From Cephalotus follicularis (Eukaryota; Streptophyta; Magnoliopsida; Oxalidales; Cephalotaceae), in assembly GCA_001972305.1 (NCBI GenBank), contig BDDD01005167.1, forward strand, positions 1 to 64,000: 64,000 nt of DNA, given 5' to 3'. Positions 47,492 through 59,423 of this stretch are shown here, piece after piece. The notes beneath the pieces are model-generated. The model was not told the origin of the DNA. It made no database searches and was given only the letters and a program-made list of their open reading frames with translations. Both the position numbers and the translations under genes were made by a program. How positions within the stretch are numbered: the stretch's first letter is position 1; each line of letters begins with the position of its first letter.

Positions 47492-49989
47492 GTAAGAATC
47501 ATAGTCATAAAACGTTATTAAAATCCATTATTTTTGATAATCTTTATCAAAACGTTTGCAAATCATACCTTTCAAAACATCATTAAAAATCATCTTTCAG
47601 TTTTATTTTATAAAACTAGAACATTTCGCATGTCGAAATCAAATTTTCTTATAATTTTCGTAAAATCAGAACATTTCCAAAATCATACATTTTCTAGAAT
47701 ATAACCCAGCCATACTTAAAAACAAACATCATTTAAAATCCTTTTCTGGTATAACCACCATCACATTTCACATTCATTTCCTTTTCAAAATCACATTCAT
47801 TCTTTTCTGTTCATATCTAATGAAACAGAACATTTCATTTCTTTTTCTGATCATATCTCATGAATTAGAACATTTCATAAATAACTGAGGGGTTGTATAG
47901 ACTTAAATAACCCAATTGAACCAGTCACCGGGGCAAGGTGCACATCCCCGATCACCAACTTACATCACATGCATGTCCGTGAGCACTCTCCACTCATAAC
48001 ATTAATCTTTTGCTAGATTAATCCTCCCTGGATCATAATCCAGTAGTTGTTCATCTCAGTTCATTGCATTTTCTCATTTTGTAAAAACATTTCATAAACA
48101 TTTATTAATACTCTGAGTGATCAACTCAAAGCATTCATAAAATAAATTCGTACAACCTTTGTAAAACCGAGTTTACATATAGCAACGTAAAACAGTAAAA
48201 TCATAAAATCATAACCTTCATAATGAAGTATAACCATATAATTTTATCAAGAAATTGACAGAATTTTGGAATATATAAAGCATGATAAGAAAATTTAAGT
48301 ATTAACATTCAGGTAAATATCTCAACGAATTTAGAAAGCTAAAATAAGTGGAATATCAGAAAATACAACATTTTGAAAACAAATGGAATAAAATACTTTG
48401 GCGAAAGTAAAATTTTTCCTTACACCCATAAAATACTCTGGAAAGGTGATCAGGATTCCTTACCTTGCTTTAATCTCCTTCTCTCCCATGATTCATCCTA
48501 GCCAAAACTTAGCAGAAACTAATCCCTTCTTAGCCGAAACTACACATATATGTATAGCATTTATCAAACACAACATGCATGCTAAATGTTCCTAAACATG
48601 TCATAAAACTCACCTATTAACAATATAAACTGTACAGTTGAGCCGCAGTTTCACTTCCGAACATTTTCAAGTTGTTGCCAATTATTGATCATCACTTCCC
48701 TTCATAGTCGAACCAAATTACCAACTCGCTCACTGCACACAATACATTTCCATTACGATCAACGCACATAGATCAACATTTCCATCACCGGAGCGTGGGC
48801 TAAATTCGGCATTTCTGGCCGACTCACCCAGCTTGTGCAACACCCATAAACAGGTTCCACATTGAACGGTCTACTAGAATCCGCTCAAAACTCTTCGTGA
48901 ATCGGCGTCGAACGCTTTGTCACCGGCGGCAGCGACTTGTGACTCACCGAGTCAACTTGCCAGACCTCAACAGTTCCGATCACCACCCAAAAATGTCACA
49001 CAATCACCTAGTTAACACATCCTTGCCCTTGACTCACCAAGACTCGGCGCCAAATGCGCGGTCTTAGGTGGCCATGATTCGACTCAGTCAACACATCCAG
49101 GCCGACCCCGACCGAGAAACGCCTCAATGACGGTTGAAATGGATAGAGCGGGCCTCCTAGATGAAAACCCACTGCATTCGCAAAGCCAACAACGTCAGAA
49201 AATGCACAGAGAGGCGGCGACAGTGGCGGGGAAGAAGAAGAAAAGAAGAAAAGAGAAGAGGAAATGAGGTGTTACCTTCAGCCTGTGCGCCAGGGTGGTC
49301 CGCCTTCCTCTCCCTGTCACGTGGCTGCCTCCGGCGCCCATTCTCCCGCTGTCTCTCCCGGCCTCTCTCATTTCTCTCTGATGCTTCTTCATTTGCACAG
49401 GCGCTAATGCGCCCGTGTCCCTCTCCCTATTCCTTTAATATTTTTGCTTCCACTTTAGTATTTACGGGAAAAATACTAAAGCCTAGGTCCCGATTATTCT
49501 GCAAATTGTGACATAAATTATCCAAATGGCAACAAAAATAATAGTAAAAATAATGCGAACATAGGACCTTACTGTCGCGCATTAAAAAAATAGACTTTAT
49601 TGGCCGTTTCGAGCATCATAATCGCGGCTTCAAATGCGCAATGCCTTATAACATTTCCTTATCATTCCTCTTTCAAAACTCGACCTGTAACGCCCCAAAA
49701 CCCAAGGGTCAATCCCCAAGGTTTGACGCGCTACGAACAGTACCATTCATTTACAATTTAGCGGAATAATTAAAAACTTTCAACAATATAATAATGCATA
49801 CGGAATAAATAATCACTTGTGTGGATATTACCCAATGTTATACAATGCTGTTCATAAAAAGCTCTGCCACATGTCGGCAGGTCAAGAAATACAATATTCA
49901 AAAATATAAATAAGTCGGTCATCGATCTGCTGTGGAGGAGACTCACCCGGGGCTTCAATCTTTGGCTAGCTGCGAAGCTCCACCTGTAC

Positions 49990-50021
49990 CTGACCCATTA
50001 CATTAAAATGCAATGGGTCAG
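49990..50021 (-). other. Hairpin in LTR H
   Basis: CTGACCCATT, 12-base loop that can pair further (CATT/AATG), AATGGGTCAG: perfect 10-bp stem. LTR L carries the same stem at 57834-57867 with a different loop. Confidence 0.75.
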
Positions 50022-50464
50022 CGACCATTGGTCGTGTAGGAACTACAGCCCACTCAGTCATGGAGATGCAGATGTAGCAGGCAGTATGCAATGCAATGAG
50101 ATGCAAAAATGACAATACAGTATAACACTTCATTCATTCGCTACTAGCAGTCAATAACAGTACGATGCACTTGTATCATTCATTAACAGTCATTAACAAT
50201 CATTAACCGTCATAATAAATCCTTCCTCGGCATCCCTTACTAAGGAGGAGCGATAACGCACTCCAGACGTTAAGGCAGAGGATCCGGGACAAGAATAATC
50301 ATTACATTTTAGGCAGACCGATTCCTCGGGTTCCTCGGCCGTGGGAAGAGCAATATACGCGCTCTAGGCGTTATAGGCAGAGGAGAGGAACATAATCATT
50401 ATACAGTATCCGTAATAATCGTTTAGTACCCTATACAATAATAACAGTAACAGTAACAATCAGT

Positions 50465-50640
50465 GTGGCTCATCTCGGTCGGTGATCCGTCGGCTCATCT
50501 CAGTTGGTGATCCGTCGGCTCATATGGGTCGGTGATCCATTGGGCTATCTCGGTGATCCACCAGGCTCATCTCAAAGATAGTCCTACCGGCTCATCTCGG
50601 TCGGTGATCCCCATAGGGCTCATCTCAGTTGGTGATCCAG
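50465..50640. repeat. 25-bp tandem repeat in LTR H
   Basis: About six to seven copies of a unit containing GGCTCATCTCGGT and GGTGATCC, with a few bases of variation and small length changes. No coding role seen. Confidence 0.8.
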
Positions 50641-50849
50641 TACAGTACAATGCATTATACTACACTACATTAACAATACATTACATTCATTGAGGTCTGC
50701 CTTTATCGTTTTATACTACACTACACTACCCTTTATTATTTATGATTCATTATACTCACCATTGCATTTATACCCCATTTGCTATTAATATATACTTTTC
50801 CTGCACACAGCCATCATGTCATTACTTAATGCGCAAGTGGGGAAAACTG

Positions 50850-52450
50850 TTAGCGCATGGCCACACCCGGCATACAACGCGTCATCCTTTGGATGCATGC
50901 ATGTTCTCATGGAAGGCAGAAGTCATGCCTACTCGTCACGACAGTGAGAAGCCCGGCACGCATGGAGCATGGGTACCATGCTCGGACGCCAGATGTGTGC
51001 TAGAGGAGAGCTCAGATGTGTGTATGCCAGGGTGATATGCAGAGGGTGACTTGGTGCATTCATGGGAGCTATGGCGCTTCCTCGGATGCCAAGCAGAGGA
51101 CGATCTCGGCAGTGTGCATGGCCGATGACGAACTCAAGGCAGAGGAAGGCTTGACACTTCACAGTGTATGGTGCTCACAGCAGAGGGGAGTTTGGCCATT
51201 GCCAGTACGTTACTTCACACTGGCGAGCTCGGGTAATTCAGTGCTACCTCGGGTGCCATGGCAGGGTAGAGCTAGGCACCTCGGCACGTGGCTGCACGAT
51301 AACCCATCATGCTCGGGCGTTGGAAGGGGGCTCGGCAGGTGTGCTTCTGGCGTTATCAGTGGAGCCAGGCACTGGTATCCTCGGCACCTTGGACTTGCAG
51401 AGGATGCATGCAGTGGACAATGATGTCCTCTGCGTATGGACACCTGCTGGCAGTGGTTGGGCGCCTTTTTGTATGCTGAGGACGCATACATGAACGGTGG
51501 TTGTAAGGCAAGTTGTGGCGTCCTCAGGCCTTCACCCGTGAAGAGCTTAGGTGCTTAGCATATAGCAGCTATGGAGTGCTACACTAAACTGTTGCGTCCT
51601 CGGCATGCTGGTCAGAGGAAGGCCATGGTGGCTCCTCGGACGCATGGCAGAGGATGGTTTCACGGCATTGCTCCACTGGCGCATGCAGTGAATGGGACGC
51701 ACGCAGAGGATGGCTCCACGGGTATTGCTCCACGGGCGCATGCGGTGTTCTTCTTGGCACAGACCATCTCGGGTACCATTAATAGGGAGCTCGACACTGG
51801 TACACTCGAACGAATGGCAATGGTGCCTCACCACCTCGGGCACATAACGAGGGCTCCTCGGGTGCATGGTGTCCTCGGGCGCCTTAATGCTCTTCTCAGC
51901 ACGACGCCTCCTTGGACATCATGCCCCCACTGAAATGGCTCCTCTATACAACGCTTCCATGGACACTTGGCCTCCTCGACACATGCCTCCTCGGGCAGTG
52001 CCTCCTCAGTACCATACTTCTCTGGAGCAATGCTCCTCGGCAGGTGGCCTCTTCGGCACATCGCCTTCTCGGGCATTGTCACGGTAGATCGACATGTGCC
52101 TCCTCGGGCATTGCAGTGGAAGGTCGGCAGGGGTGCGGAGGATGCACTACTCGAGTCCAAGGATGCAGTGCCGTATGCTCAAAGTATGGGTGGTGAAGAC
52201 GCATGCTCAATAGACATGCTAATCATGCTTGCTTGCGTGCCAACGTGAAGGGAGCTTTGGGTGTTGGACAAGAGGATGCGTGAGAATGGCAAGCCTAGTG
52301 TGCATAGTAAAGGTGAATAGTTACTGCACATGGACTCATTCTCAGCACGGACGATGTGATATGGTGCTTGGGGCACGCACGCCACATGGCCTTCTCGACT
52401 TACGCACAAAAGCACCTATATTGTCCATTCCACTGTTGTACAGTGGTAAC
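50850..52450. repeat. G+C-rich degenerate block in LTR H
   Basis: About 1.6 kb is clearly richer in G+C than its AT-rich surroundings and made of recurring CCTCGG, CTCGGGC, GCATGC and AGAGGATGG words with no fixed period. Similar words are sparse in element C's LTR (13880-15000). Frames of 90-135 codons occur on both strands and overlap, which is expected from base composition. Confidence 0.6.
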
Positions 52451-53165
52451 TAATCTAAAACATCAATTGCAGAGGGACAATACCACTCTAACATTTGTCT
52501 AGCACTAACATTCATCACTAACATAACATATATAACAATTCACAGTACAAGTGAAAACACTGAGTAGGAAGTAGATCCTACCTAGACATCCTCTGGAGTC
52601 AGATCATGCCTTCATTTTCCTTGCTCATCTGTTTTAAATGCTCCTTTCTCCTCTGTTTCCTCCTCCATTGCTCCTTGGTTATGCTTTCCTTGTCTCATTC
52701 CTTTTCTCCATGACAACAACAGTCGTCTGCACTCATCTCCCTTCCTTTATATAGCCAACTCAAGGAAGGTTCTAGAATTTTTGAGACAATTCCAACCTAT
52801 TCCTTCACATAGTGGGCTAAGGACTAAAGAAATAGGCCCAATTCTTTATTCTCTCCAATTTGGCCCAAATTTCTCCACCTCCTTAATCCAATACCTTTCA
52901 AGCCCAAAGACCATTTGGTACATTTCCAAGGCCCAAACAACAATCAAAGCCCACATAGCAATAATAAATATTTCAAGCCCAATTCTTTATTAACTCAATT
53001 TCTACCCCAATACATTTTGAGTCCAATTTTCACTCTTTAATTATTTATAAAAATTTTGGGTATTACACGACCTTATAAAGGGAAAACATCATCAAATTCA
53101 AGAATTTCACTATTCTTATTAATTTTGTAATAAGATTTCATTTTACGAAAAACTCGGGTGTTACA

Positions 53166-53935
53166 TCACTGCCCGAGAATCACCGACACTCTGCACCAAA
53201 CACCGTGTCACAGGTGGCATTGAGTTAGATCGGCTGAGTTGACTCAATCGATGATTTTCGATCGCTTTTGGCTGAGAAACGCCTCAACGGTGGTCAGAAG
53301 AGGAGGAGCTAGCTTTCTAGATGAAGACCCGCTCCATTCGCGACACTAATGGTGCCGGAATTGAGCGGTAGAGGGGCGCAGTGACGGGGAAGAAGAGAAG
53401 AAAAAGAAGAGGAAAAAGGAGGAGAAAGAAGGGGTTATCGTTGTGTTGAGGGTCCGGAATGCTCGTCCGCTCCTCCTGGCCCGGTGGCTTGAGTCGGCGT
53501 CTTCTCCGGCGCTCTCTCTCTCCCTCTGTCCCATGCTCTCTCTCCCGCTCTCTCCCATACTCTCTCCCTCTCCCTCATTTTTTTCTTTTTCACAAGGGCG
53601 CACAATGCACCAGTGATCTCTCCTTATTTCTTTTAGTCATTTGCTCCCTATTCTTTATTGGTATTTACCAACAAAACATTAAGGTCTGGGTCCTGTTTAT
53701 TCCGCACATTGCGATATTAATTAATCTGAATGCTCACTAAAATAACCAGAATAATAATGTGAACATTAGGCCTTACTATCGCGCATTAAAAATAGGTTTT
53801 ATTAGCCACTTTAGGCCTTATAATTGCGATTTCAATGCGCAATGCTTTTATCGCTCCGGGCCTCTTTTGGCTTTGTCACGGCCATACCCTGTACCAATAT
53901 CAGAATAATTATTTACAAAATTCCAGGGCATTACA
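53166..53935 (-). repeat. K 3' LTR, last piece
   Basis: It ends CCAGGGCATTACA next to a minus-strand polypurine tract, which defines the LTR boundary. It has GAGTTGACTCA words (53235-53250), a GA-rich tract (53385-53430) and CT-rich stretches (53500-53600). Its last 150 bases are a reverse match to the start of LTR P at 63450. Confidence 0.75.
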
Positions 53936-54090
53936 TTCTCCCCTCCTTAGAGAAATCTCGTCCTGAGATTCCCTAGGTTAAAAGATGGGAAGGTAGAATG
54001 CCTTCATTTCTTCCTCACGGTCCATATGGCTTTTCAAGCCCATTGTATTACCATCACACTTTCACCAATGAAATGTCTTTCTCCACTGTT
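53936..54090 (-). pseudogene. K polypurine tract and chromodomain-like end
   Basis: On the minus strand the tract TAAGGAGGGGAGAA directly precedes the LTR. Upstream, the sequence ends like a Gypsy integrase/chromodomain tail (V-K-V near 54040, a proline-histidine-leucine-type end near 53975). Only about 120 bases are recognisable. Fossil. Confidence 0.55.
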
Positions 54091-55193
54091 TGATTCAATG
54101 ATCGATAACCCAGATAAGTATCTTCAAGACTCGTATCCATCCTTAACTCATGTTAATCATATTCCTAAAAGTGCTATAATCTAAAACTCTGATCAATCAG
54201 ATTATCCCAATGGAAACCTCAAACAATATATAAAATAAGTATGGATACCCATTAAAAATCATACCCTTAGGATTTCCCGAAAATCAGGTATGTAGTATCC
54301 GTTTATCGGACTTCATGCCACCTGATAAACCACAGTTTATATGTTTGGGCATCAACCCTCATATCTCATCACAATCTATATGCTGGGGGGGCTTAGCCCG
54401 CACCAGACAACATCACAACTAAATCAAATATATCATTTGCATGCGAAGGACAATCCTTTCAATACTCTTAATGATGGGCTTGATCATATCCAATAATATC
54501 ATACGCATGCGAAAGATAATCATGTCAATGGAATAATCAATTGAGTACATTCTAACTCTTAAAATCTCCTGAAAATTGGGCGTAGTTTTTGTTTATCGGA
54601 CCTATGCCCCGTGTAAAGAAAACATAATTTATATCCATACTCTCGAAGGAGGAACCAACAATTATAAATGGGCTTAGCCCTCAGTAAACCACAATTTAAA
54701 TCCGAATTACCATTCCAATCTCTCAAGTGATGAACCCATGCATACCCAATACATCAAGCTCATATATATAACAGCACTGCCACATGTCGGCATGTCATAT
54801 AATGTACAATAACCAGCCTCAAAATATCAGTTCCCTTACTTTATTCATATAATACAACATAGGCTGGAGAAATGTAATTTCTTACCCTGCGATTGTCCTG
54901 ACTAATAACTGTAGTTGTCATCTGAACCTGAACATGACCCACTTCATTTCAATGAAACAGGTCAGCAACTAATGACTGTGTACAATATACATATGCAATG
55001 AATGTGTGCCAGGGTATAGTAGATATACATATAATGTCATTCATGTGAGATGCTTACCTAGAATAAAAGATGTGAACAATGTCATTTCATATCCATATAA
55101 GCCATAACACAATCCGTCACAAACACTCCACCATATACTATCATCCAGAACCTTTCGTCTCGTATCAATCCATGACCGTGCTATATCCATTAC
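54091..55193 (-). repeat. LTR-derived block left of LTR L
   Basis: No gene seen. Reverse complement of 54540-54800 resembles LTR L near 58260-58480 (shared GATAAACGA-type and CTGCCACATGTCGGCA words). A TTTATCGGAC-containing segment appears twice (about 54300 and 54592). A hairpin TGACC...TTCATT/AATGAA...GGTCA lies at 54935-54964. Probably the 3' half of a minus-strand LTR; its left edge is not resolved. Confidence 0.55.
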
Positions 55194-55199
55194 TGTAAT

Positions 55200-55285
55200 G
55201 CCCCAGATATATATATACATATATATAATATTATAGATATATATATACATATATATTATATTATATATATATATATATACATATA
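55200..55285. repeat. (AT)n-rich microsatellite at the start of LTR L
   Basis: ATATATAC/ATATAT units over about 85 bases begin six bases inside the LTR. A hot spot for length change. Confidence 0.9.
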
Positions 55286-56544
55286 TTATAAAAAAAGAGT
55301 GCGTCAAAAGGAAGAGAGGACACAGAGCGTGGGAGAGAACACGAGAGAGAGCGAGAGAGAGATGGCGCTAGAGGAAGGGAGAGACACCAGCGACCGGGAA
55401 AAGTGACGGCGAGCTCCCCTGCTGCTTCTCCATGGCTGGTAACCTCCTTCACCTTTCTTCTCTTCTCTTTTCCTTCTTCTCCCCGTCACAGTCGCCATCA
55501 CTGCCTTGCATTCTACTGCCGGTAAGCGTCGCGGATGGAACGGGTCTTCCTCTAGAAGGCTAGCTCTTCCCGTTTTGACCACTATTGAGGCGCCATTCGG
55601 CTGAAAATGGCCAGATTCGAACTGACGAGTTGACTCAGTGGAGCCAACTCACTGCCGCCTTTGACCGCGCGTTTAGCGCTGAGTCTCAGCAAGTTAAGGG
55701 CATTGATGTGTTTGTCTGGTGGTTGTGATGCGTTTTATGGTGGTGGCCGGAGCTGTGGTTGACCGTCGAGTCAACTCAGTGAGTTGAACTCACTGGCCGG
55801 CCGTGACAGCGCGTTCTGCGGCGAGTCACGACGATTCTCGGGTCGCCAATGGACTGATTGAAAGATTTTGATGTCGGTTATGGCATTTTTGGGTGTTGAT
55901 CGAAACTGTTGAATTTCGGCGAGTTGACTCAGTGAGTCGAACTCACTGTTGTCCGTTAACAACTCGTTTCACGACGAGTCACAGTGGTTCCTCGGCAGAT
56001 ATGAATTGATCGACCAATGTGGAGTCTGTTTATGGGTGTCGCTGGAGCTAAGTGAGTTGGCCAAAAACTGGCCAAAGCTCCGATGGCGGATGTGCTTGGT
56101 TTCCGTGCGTAGAGTGTAACGAAAACGTGTTGTATATGCAGGGTGAATGAAGTGATCAAGGATAGGAGGTTTCCAAGCGATGGCGATTCGATAGCCGGTT
56201 CAATCTTGGAGGAGCTGACGGTTCGTCGGTTCTGCTACAGAATCCCTGGAATAGCAAGCCCAACTATTGTTACTGCTTCAACTGGTAGGTTATACTATTT
56301 GCACTGCATTCGTGCATTTCAATGAATTGTGTGGATTGTTACTGTACTACTGTCACTGAGTGTTGATTGACTGCTATAGTTACTGTGGGAACTGTTACTG
56401 TTTGACTCTGATTACTGGTTGTTGCACCGACTGGGAACTGGGTATGGATTTACAAACTGTTTATACTGAACTGAAATGGATTTCATGGATTTCGGACATA
56501 TTTCCATTGATTTACGAACTGCTTTGCGAACAGTTGTTTCTAAT

Positions 56545-56710
56545 AAAACCGTCGACACTTTACTGCTTCCAAAACTGACCCATCGACACTTTCATACCTT
56601 CAAACTGAGTAGTCGATGCTTTATAATTATGTTTACTAAAACCGTCGACTCTTTTGTGTGTTAGACTGAATAGTTGACACTTTACACTTTTAAACTAAAC
56701 TAGTCGACGC
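56545..56710. repeat. GTCGACNCTTT motif cluster in LTR L
   Basis: About six copies of (C/A)GTCGACRCTTT or close variants at 20-35 base spacing. Same word class as in LTR Q2 and K. Confidence 0.75.
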
Positions 56711-57272
56711 TTAGCACCCTGTTTTGCGAAATGGCACTGTTTCTCACTGCCTTCAATTTCAAACTGTTTCTTCTTTACATTGATTCCATAGGAAGCCTCC
56801 CTAAGGCCTTGTATCCTATGCGAATCATCTTTTAACACTGTTGAATCTTAAATCAAGTTTTCAAAGTGATTCTTGAAACAATGCAACAAAAGAGTTTTCA
56901 TGCAAATGGGTTTTAAGAATGGTTAGGATAGCTCCTTTTTGGACATATGGGCCCGGATATACAATTGGACTTCCTCTCCATTGTTTTACAAACTTTGATA
57001 GGGACCAACAAACTGATACTATTACTGAAACTGATATTGTCACTGATACTGTACTGAAACTGTACTGAAAACTGTTTTACAAATGTTTTGACGGATGTGG
57101 ATCGTACGTTGATCCTTTAGGTCCCTATCACTTCTACTATTTGCTGTTACTGTTACTGGGTGCGACTACTGTATGATTACTGTTATGACTGATACTGTTT
57201 GAGACCAAATGGGATAACCCATTCATGACTCTCATCTTCGTCATGAAAATCATGAATGTTAGACCAAATAAT

Positions 57273-57432
57273 ATAGGCTGGACAGTTGTGAACAATCGAG
57301 ACAATTTAGGTTGGACAGTTGTGAACAGTCGAGACAATACAGGCTCGACTATTGTGAACAGTCGAGACAACATAGGCTGGACTGTTGGGAACAGTTGAGA
57401 CGATATGAGATTGGACCATTGTGAACAAGCCC
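57273..57432 (+). repeat. 32-bp direct repeat array in LTR L
   Basis: Five imperfect copies of a unit with GGCTGGACAGTTGTGAACAG and TCGAGACAAT. Each unit again carries an AGTCGA half-palindrome. Confidence 0.8.
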
Positions 57433-57833
57433 TACTGTAAGCACTGTGTGGTCAATGTTATCTCAACCCTACTCATCTACGACTCAGAGAGTGCGTAGAT
57501 AGTGGGATGGACCTATGGATTGTTTGTCCCTATGTATGATTACTGACTGATTACTGAGTGTCTGCAGGCCTATGGCCTTGGATGTGATTAGGACCAGCTA
57601 GATATACCCCGCTTAGGGATGGTTGGTATATCGAAGCTGTCCGCAATTGTACATTGATATACTGTACTGCACTGTTACTGCCACTGCACTGTACACCATT
57701 ACTGTTCACTGTGCACTGTATTGTTACACGACATACTGTTACACTATCACACTACTATACTGATGCATACATTGCATACTATTATAACTGTTGCATACAT
57801 AGCACATAGTATACCCTACACGACATTATGTCG

Positions 57834-57867
57834 CTGACCCATTTCTCCTGTGTGCGGAATGGGTCAG
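57834..57867 (+). other. Hairpin in LTR L
   Basis: CTGACCCATT, 14-base loop, AATGGGTCAG: perfect 10-bp stem, about 785 bases before the LTR end. Its stem equals that in LTR H (other strand). Confidence 0.75.
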
Positions 57868-58655
57868 GCTTAGGCCCAGGTGATGGATTACAGTGAAATG
57901 GATCAAGATGGATGGATACTTAAGCTGGATCTTGGATAGTAGTGGTGTTGGGATTGTATTGTTATTGTATATGGTTTTGTTATGATCATATTATGGATTT
58001 ACTTATATGAATTGAATTAAATGAGACAGGCCGAGACGGATGGGTTCTCTGTAGCATATTTTGGTTTTCCATATTGTATATGATCTTACTTATGGTATTG
58101 GATATGGGTTTACTTATAAAGAATAGTACAAAAGGGACCTTATGTTTATAGCTGAACTGTACTGATATATATAACTTGTTATGTAAAGAGACAAATCTAA
58201 AGATGTATAAGAGATGTTTTATTTCAGCTATCGACCTGCCGACATGTGGCAGTGCTTATGATATATGTGTTGATGAATTAAACAGGGACAGACCCATCGT
58301 TTGAGGCATTAGAATGATGTGATAACGAGTTAAGTTGTGATTGCTGAGGGCTGAGCCCCATATTTATATAAACTGTTGATTCCTTCTTCAGGAGTGTGAA
58401 TATATAAAAATGTGTTTTTCTTTACAGGGGGTTAAGTCCGATAAACGAATACATCATGCCCGATTTTTGAGAGATTTTAAGAGTTAGTTTTTATTTGAAT
58501 TGACTATTCCGATGATGTATATGACTTTGACTTAAATATTTATATTTATAGCACACTTTGGAATATGAATATAATGATGAATGACTGAACGGATGATACA
58601 TATCACGCGTCGGATCATGGGGGTTTACTCTCATGGTTCGGGGCATGACAATTAC

Positions 58656-59423
58656 ACTTCATATCCATTTACAGTGCAGAGCCGTTTACGGTCCATATAC
58701 ATTTACAATCCATATCCGTTTATGATTCATAGCCATTTAGCACTCCACTAGGAATCTAGAGGTAAACTCCATATGTAGTTGACATCGAGTGGTTGACTAA
58801 ATACATATATCGTCCCATACCGGCATATATAAGTAGTTAACCGTCCTATCAGTTCATTCACAATCTATTTCAAGCATCCATGCAATGCCCGTCCATTCGA
58901 TAACAGTCCATCCGATCACTAACCATTCAATAAAGGTCCATTCGATCACTAACGGTTCAATAACGGTCCATTCTATCACTATCCATTCAATAACGGCTCA
59001 AACGATCACTATCCATTCAATAACGGCTCATATGATCATTATCCGTTCAATAACGGTCCATTCGATCACCAACCGTTCAATAATGGTCCATTACGATACG
59101 ATACGATCGATGATGATACGTTAGCCACCCATAACCATCTATACACTATCCATTCGCAATAACCATTCGTATTCTATCTCGATCAACCACTATTCGATAC
59201 GGAAACTGTTCAGAGAACACTCATGCCTTTCGGTCCATTCGATCGATCACTTAGCCATCACGACTTATTCAGTCAGTCACTTAGTCGCTCTACAGTTCAT
59301 AGCCCTCATTTTCACTTCATTTGGTATATCCCATAGGATCTCAGCAGGCCTGCCTTCTTGAGGTCAGCCTTTCGGGCAAGTCTAGACGCTTGGTAGCCTT
59401 ACGTGCCATTTGGAGGCTTAAAC
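58656..59423. other. Unassigned segment right of LTR L
   Basis: No gene or LTR end is recognised. It contains the 30-bp tandem array at 58890-59095 and scattered CCATTTACGGT-type words to either side, which look like decayed array copies. Before L inserted it was continuous with 54091-55193. Confidence 0.5.
58890..59095. repeat. 30-bp tandem repeat, about seven copies
   Basis: Unit made of TCCATTCGATCACTAACC and GTTCAATAACGG with roughly 85-90% agreement between copies. The unit is a multiple of three, so it gives a repetitive open frame (His-Ser-Ile-Thr words) that I do not take as a gene: it has no domain, and its flanks are LTR debris. Confidence 0.85.

Larger units (their letters stand above)
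49686..53068 (-). repeat. LTR H: 3.4-kb solo LTR inside LTR I
   Basis: It starts TGTAACGCCCC and ends GGGTATTACA with perfect duplication CGACC (49681-49685 and 53069-53073). The inverse similarity of its ends extends to about 17 bases. It has a 10-bp-stem hairpin (49990-50021), a 25-bp tandem array (about 50465-50640) and a G+C-rich block (50850-52450). A 20-base word shared with LTR L in reverse implies minus-strand direction. Long open frames in the G+C-rich block exist on both strands and match no family I know, so I do not call them genes. Confidence 0.82.
46820..53165 (-). repeat. LTR I, inside K's LTR and itself holding LTR H
   Basis: It starts TGTAACGCCCCCG and ends CTCGGGTGTTACA; the flanks CCACT and TCACT (46815-46819, 53166-53170) agree at four of five bases. 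Without H it is about 3 kb with no coding domain, so it is best read as a solo LTR. Leader-like order (GA-rich tract near 49225-49270, GTCGAC-type words at 48880-49110, hairpin TGAGCT/AGCTCA at 47475-47491) suggests minus-strand direction. Its first 250 bases resemble LTR Q2. Confidence 0.75.
55194..58650 (+). repeat. LTR L: 3.5-kb solo LTR
   Basis: It starts TGTAATGCCCC, ends GGGGCATGACA, and has the perfect duplication ATTAC (55189-55193 and 58651-58655). Contents: AT microsatellite (55200-55285), GA-rich tract (55310-55370), GTCGACTC-type clusters (55620-55990), a GTCGACNCTTT cluster (56545-56710), a 32-bp repeat array (57273-57432) and a 10-bp-stem hairpin (57834-57867). No coding domain. 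Confidence 0.9.

Noticed and set aside
51016-52248. Frames of 90-135 codons on both strands in LTR H
   Set aside because: They overlap each other on opposite strands in a G+C-rich word-repetitive block; no recognisable domain or codon-use signal.
58890-59095. Possible CRISPR-like array
   Set aside because: Direct repeats are contiguous with no unique spacers, and the context is a plant retroelement region.
58885-59124. 79-codon frame with His-Ser-Ile-Thr repeats
   Set aside because: It is the reading of a 30-bp tandem array in non-coding debris.
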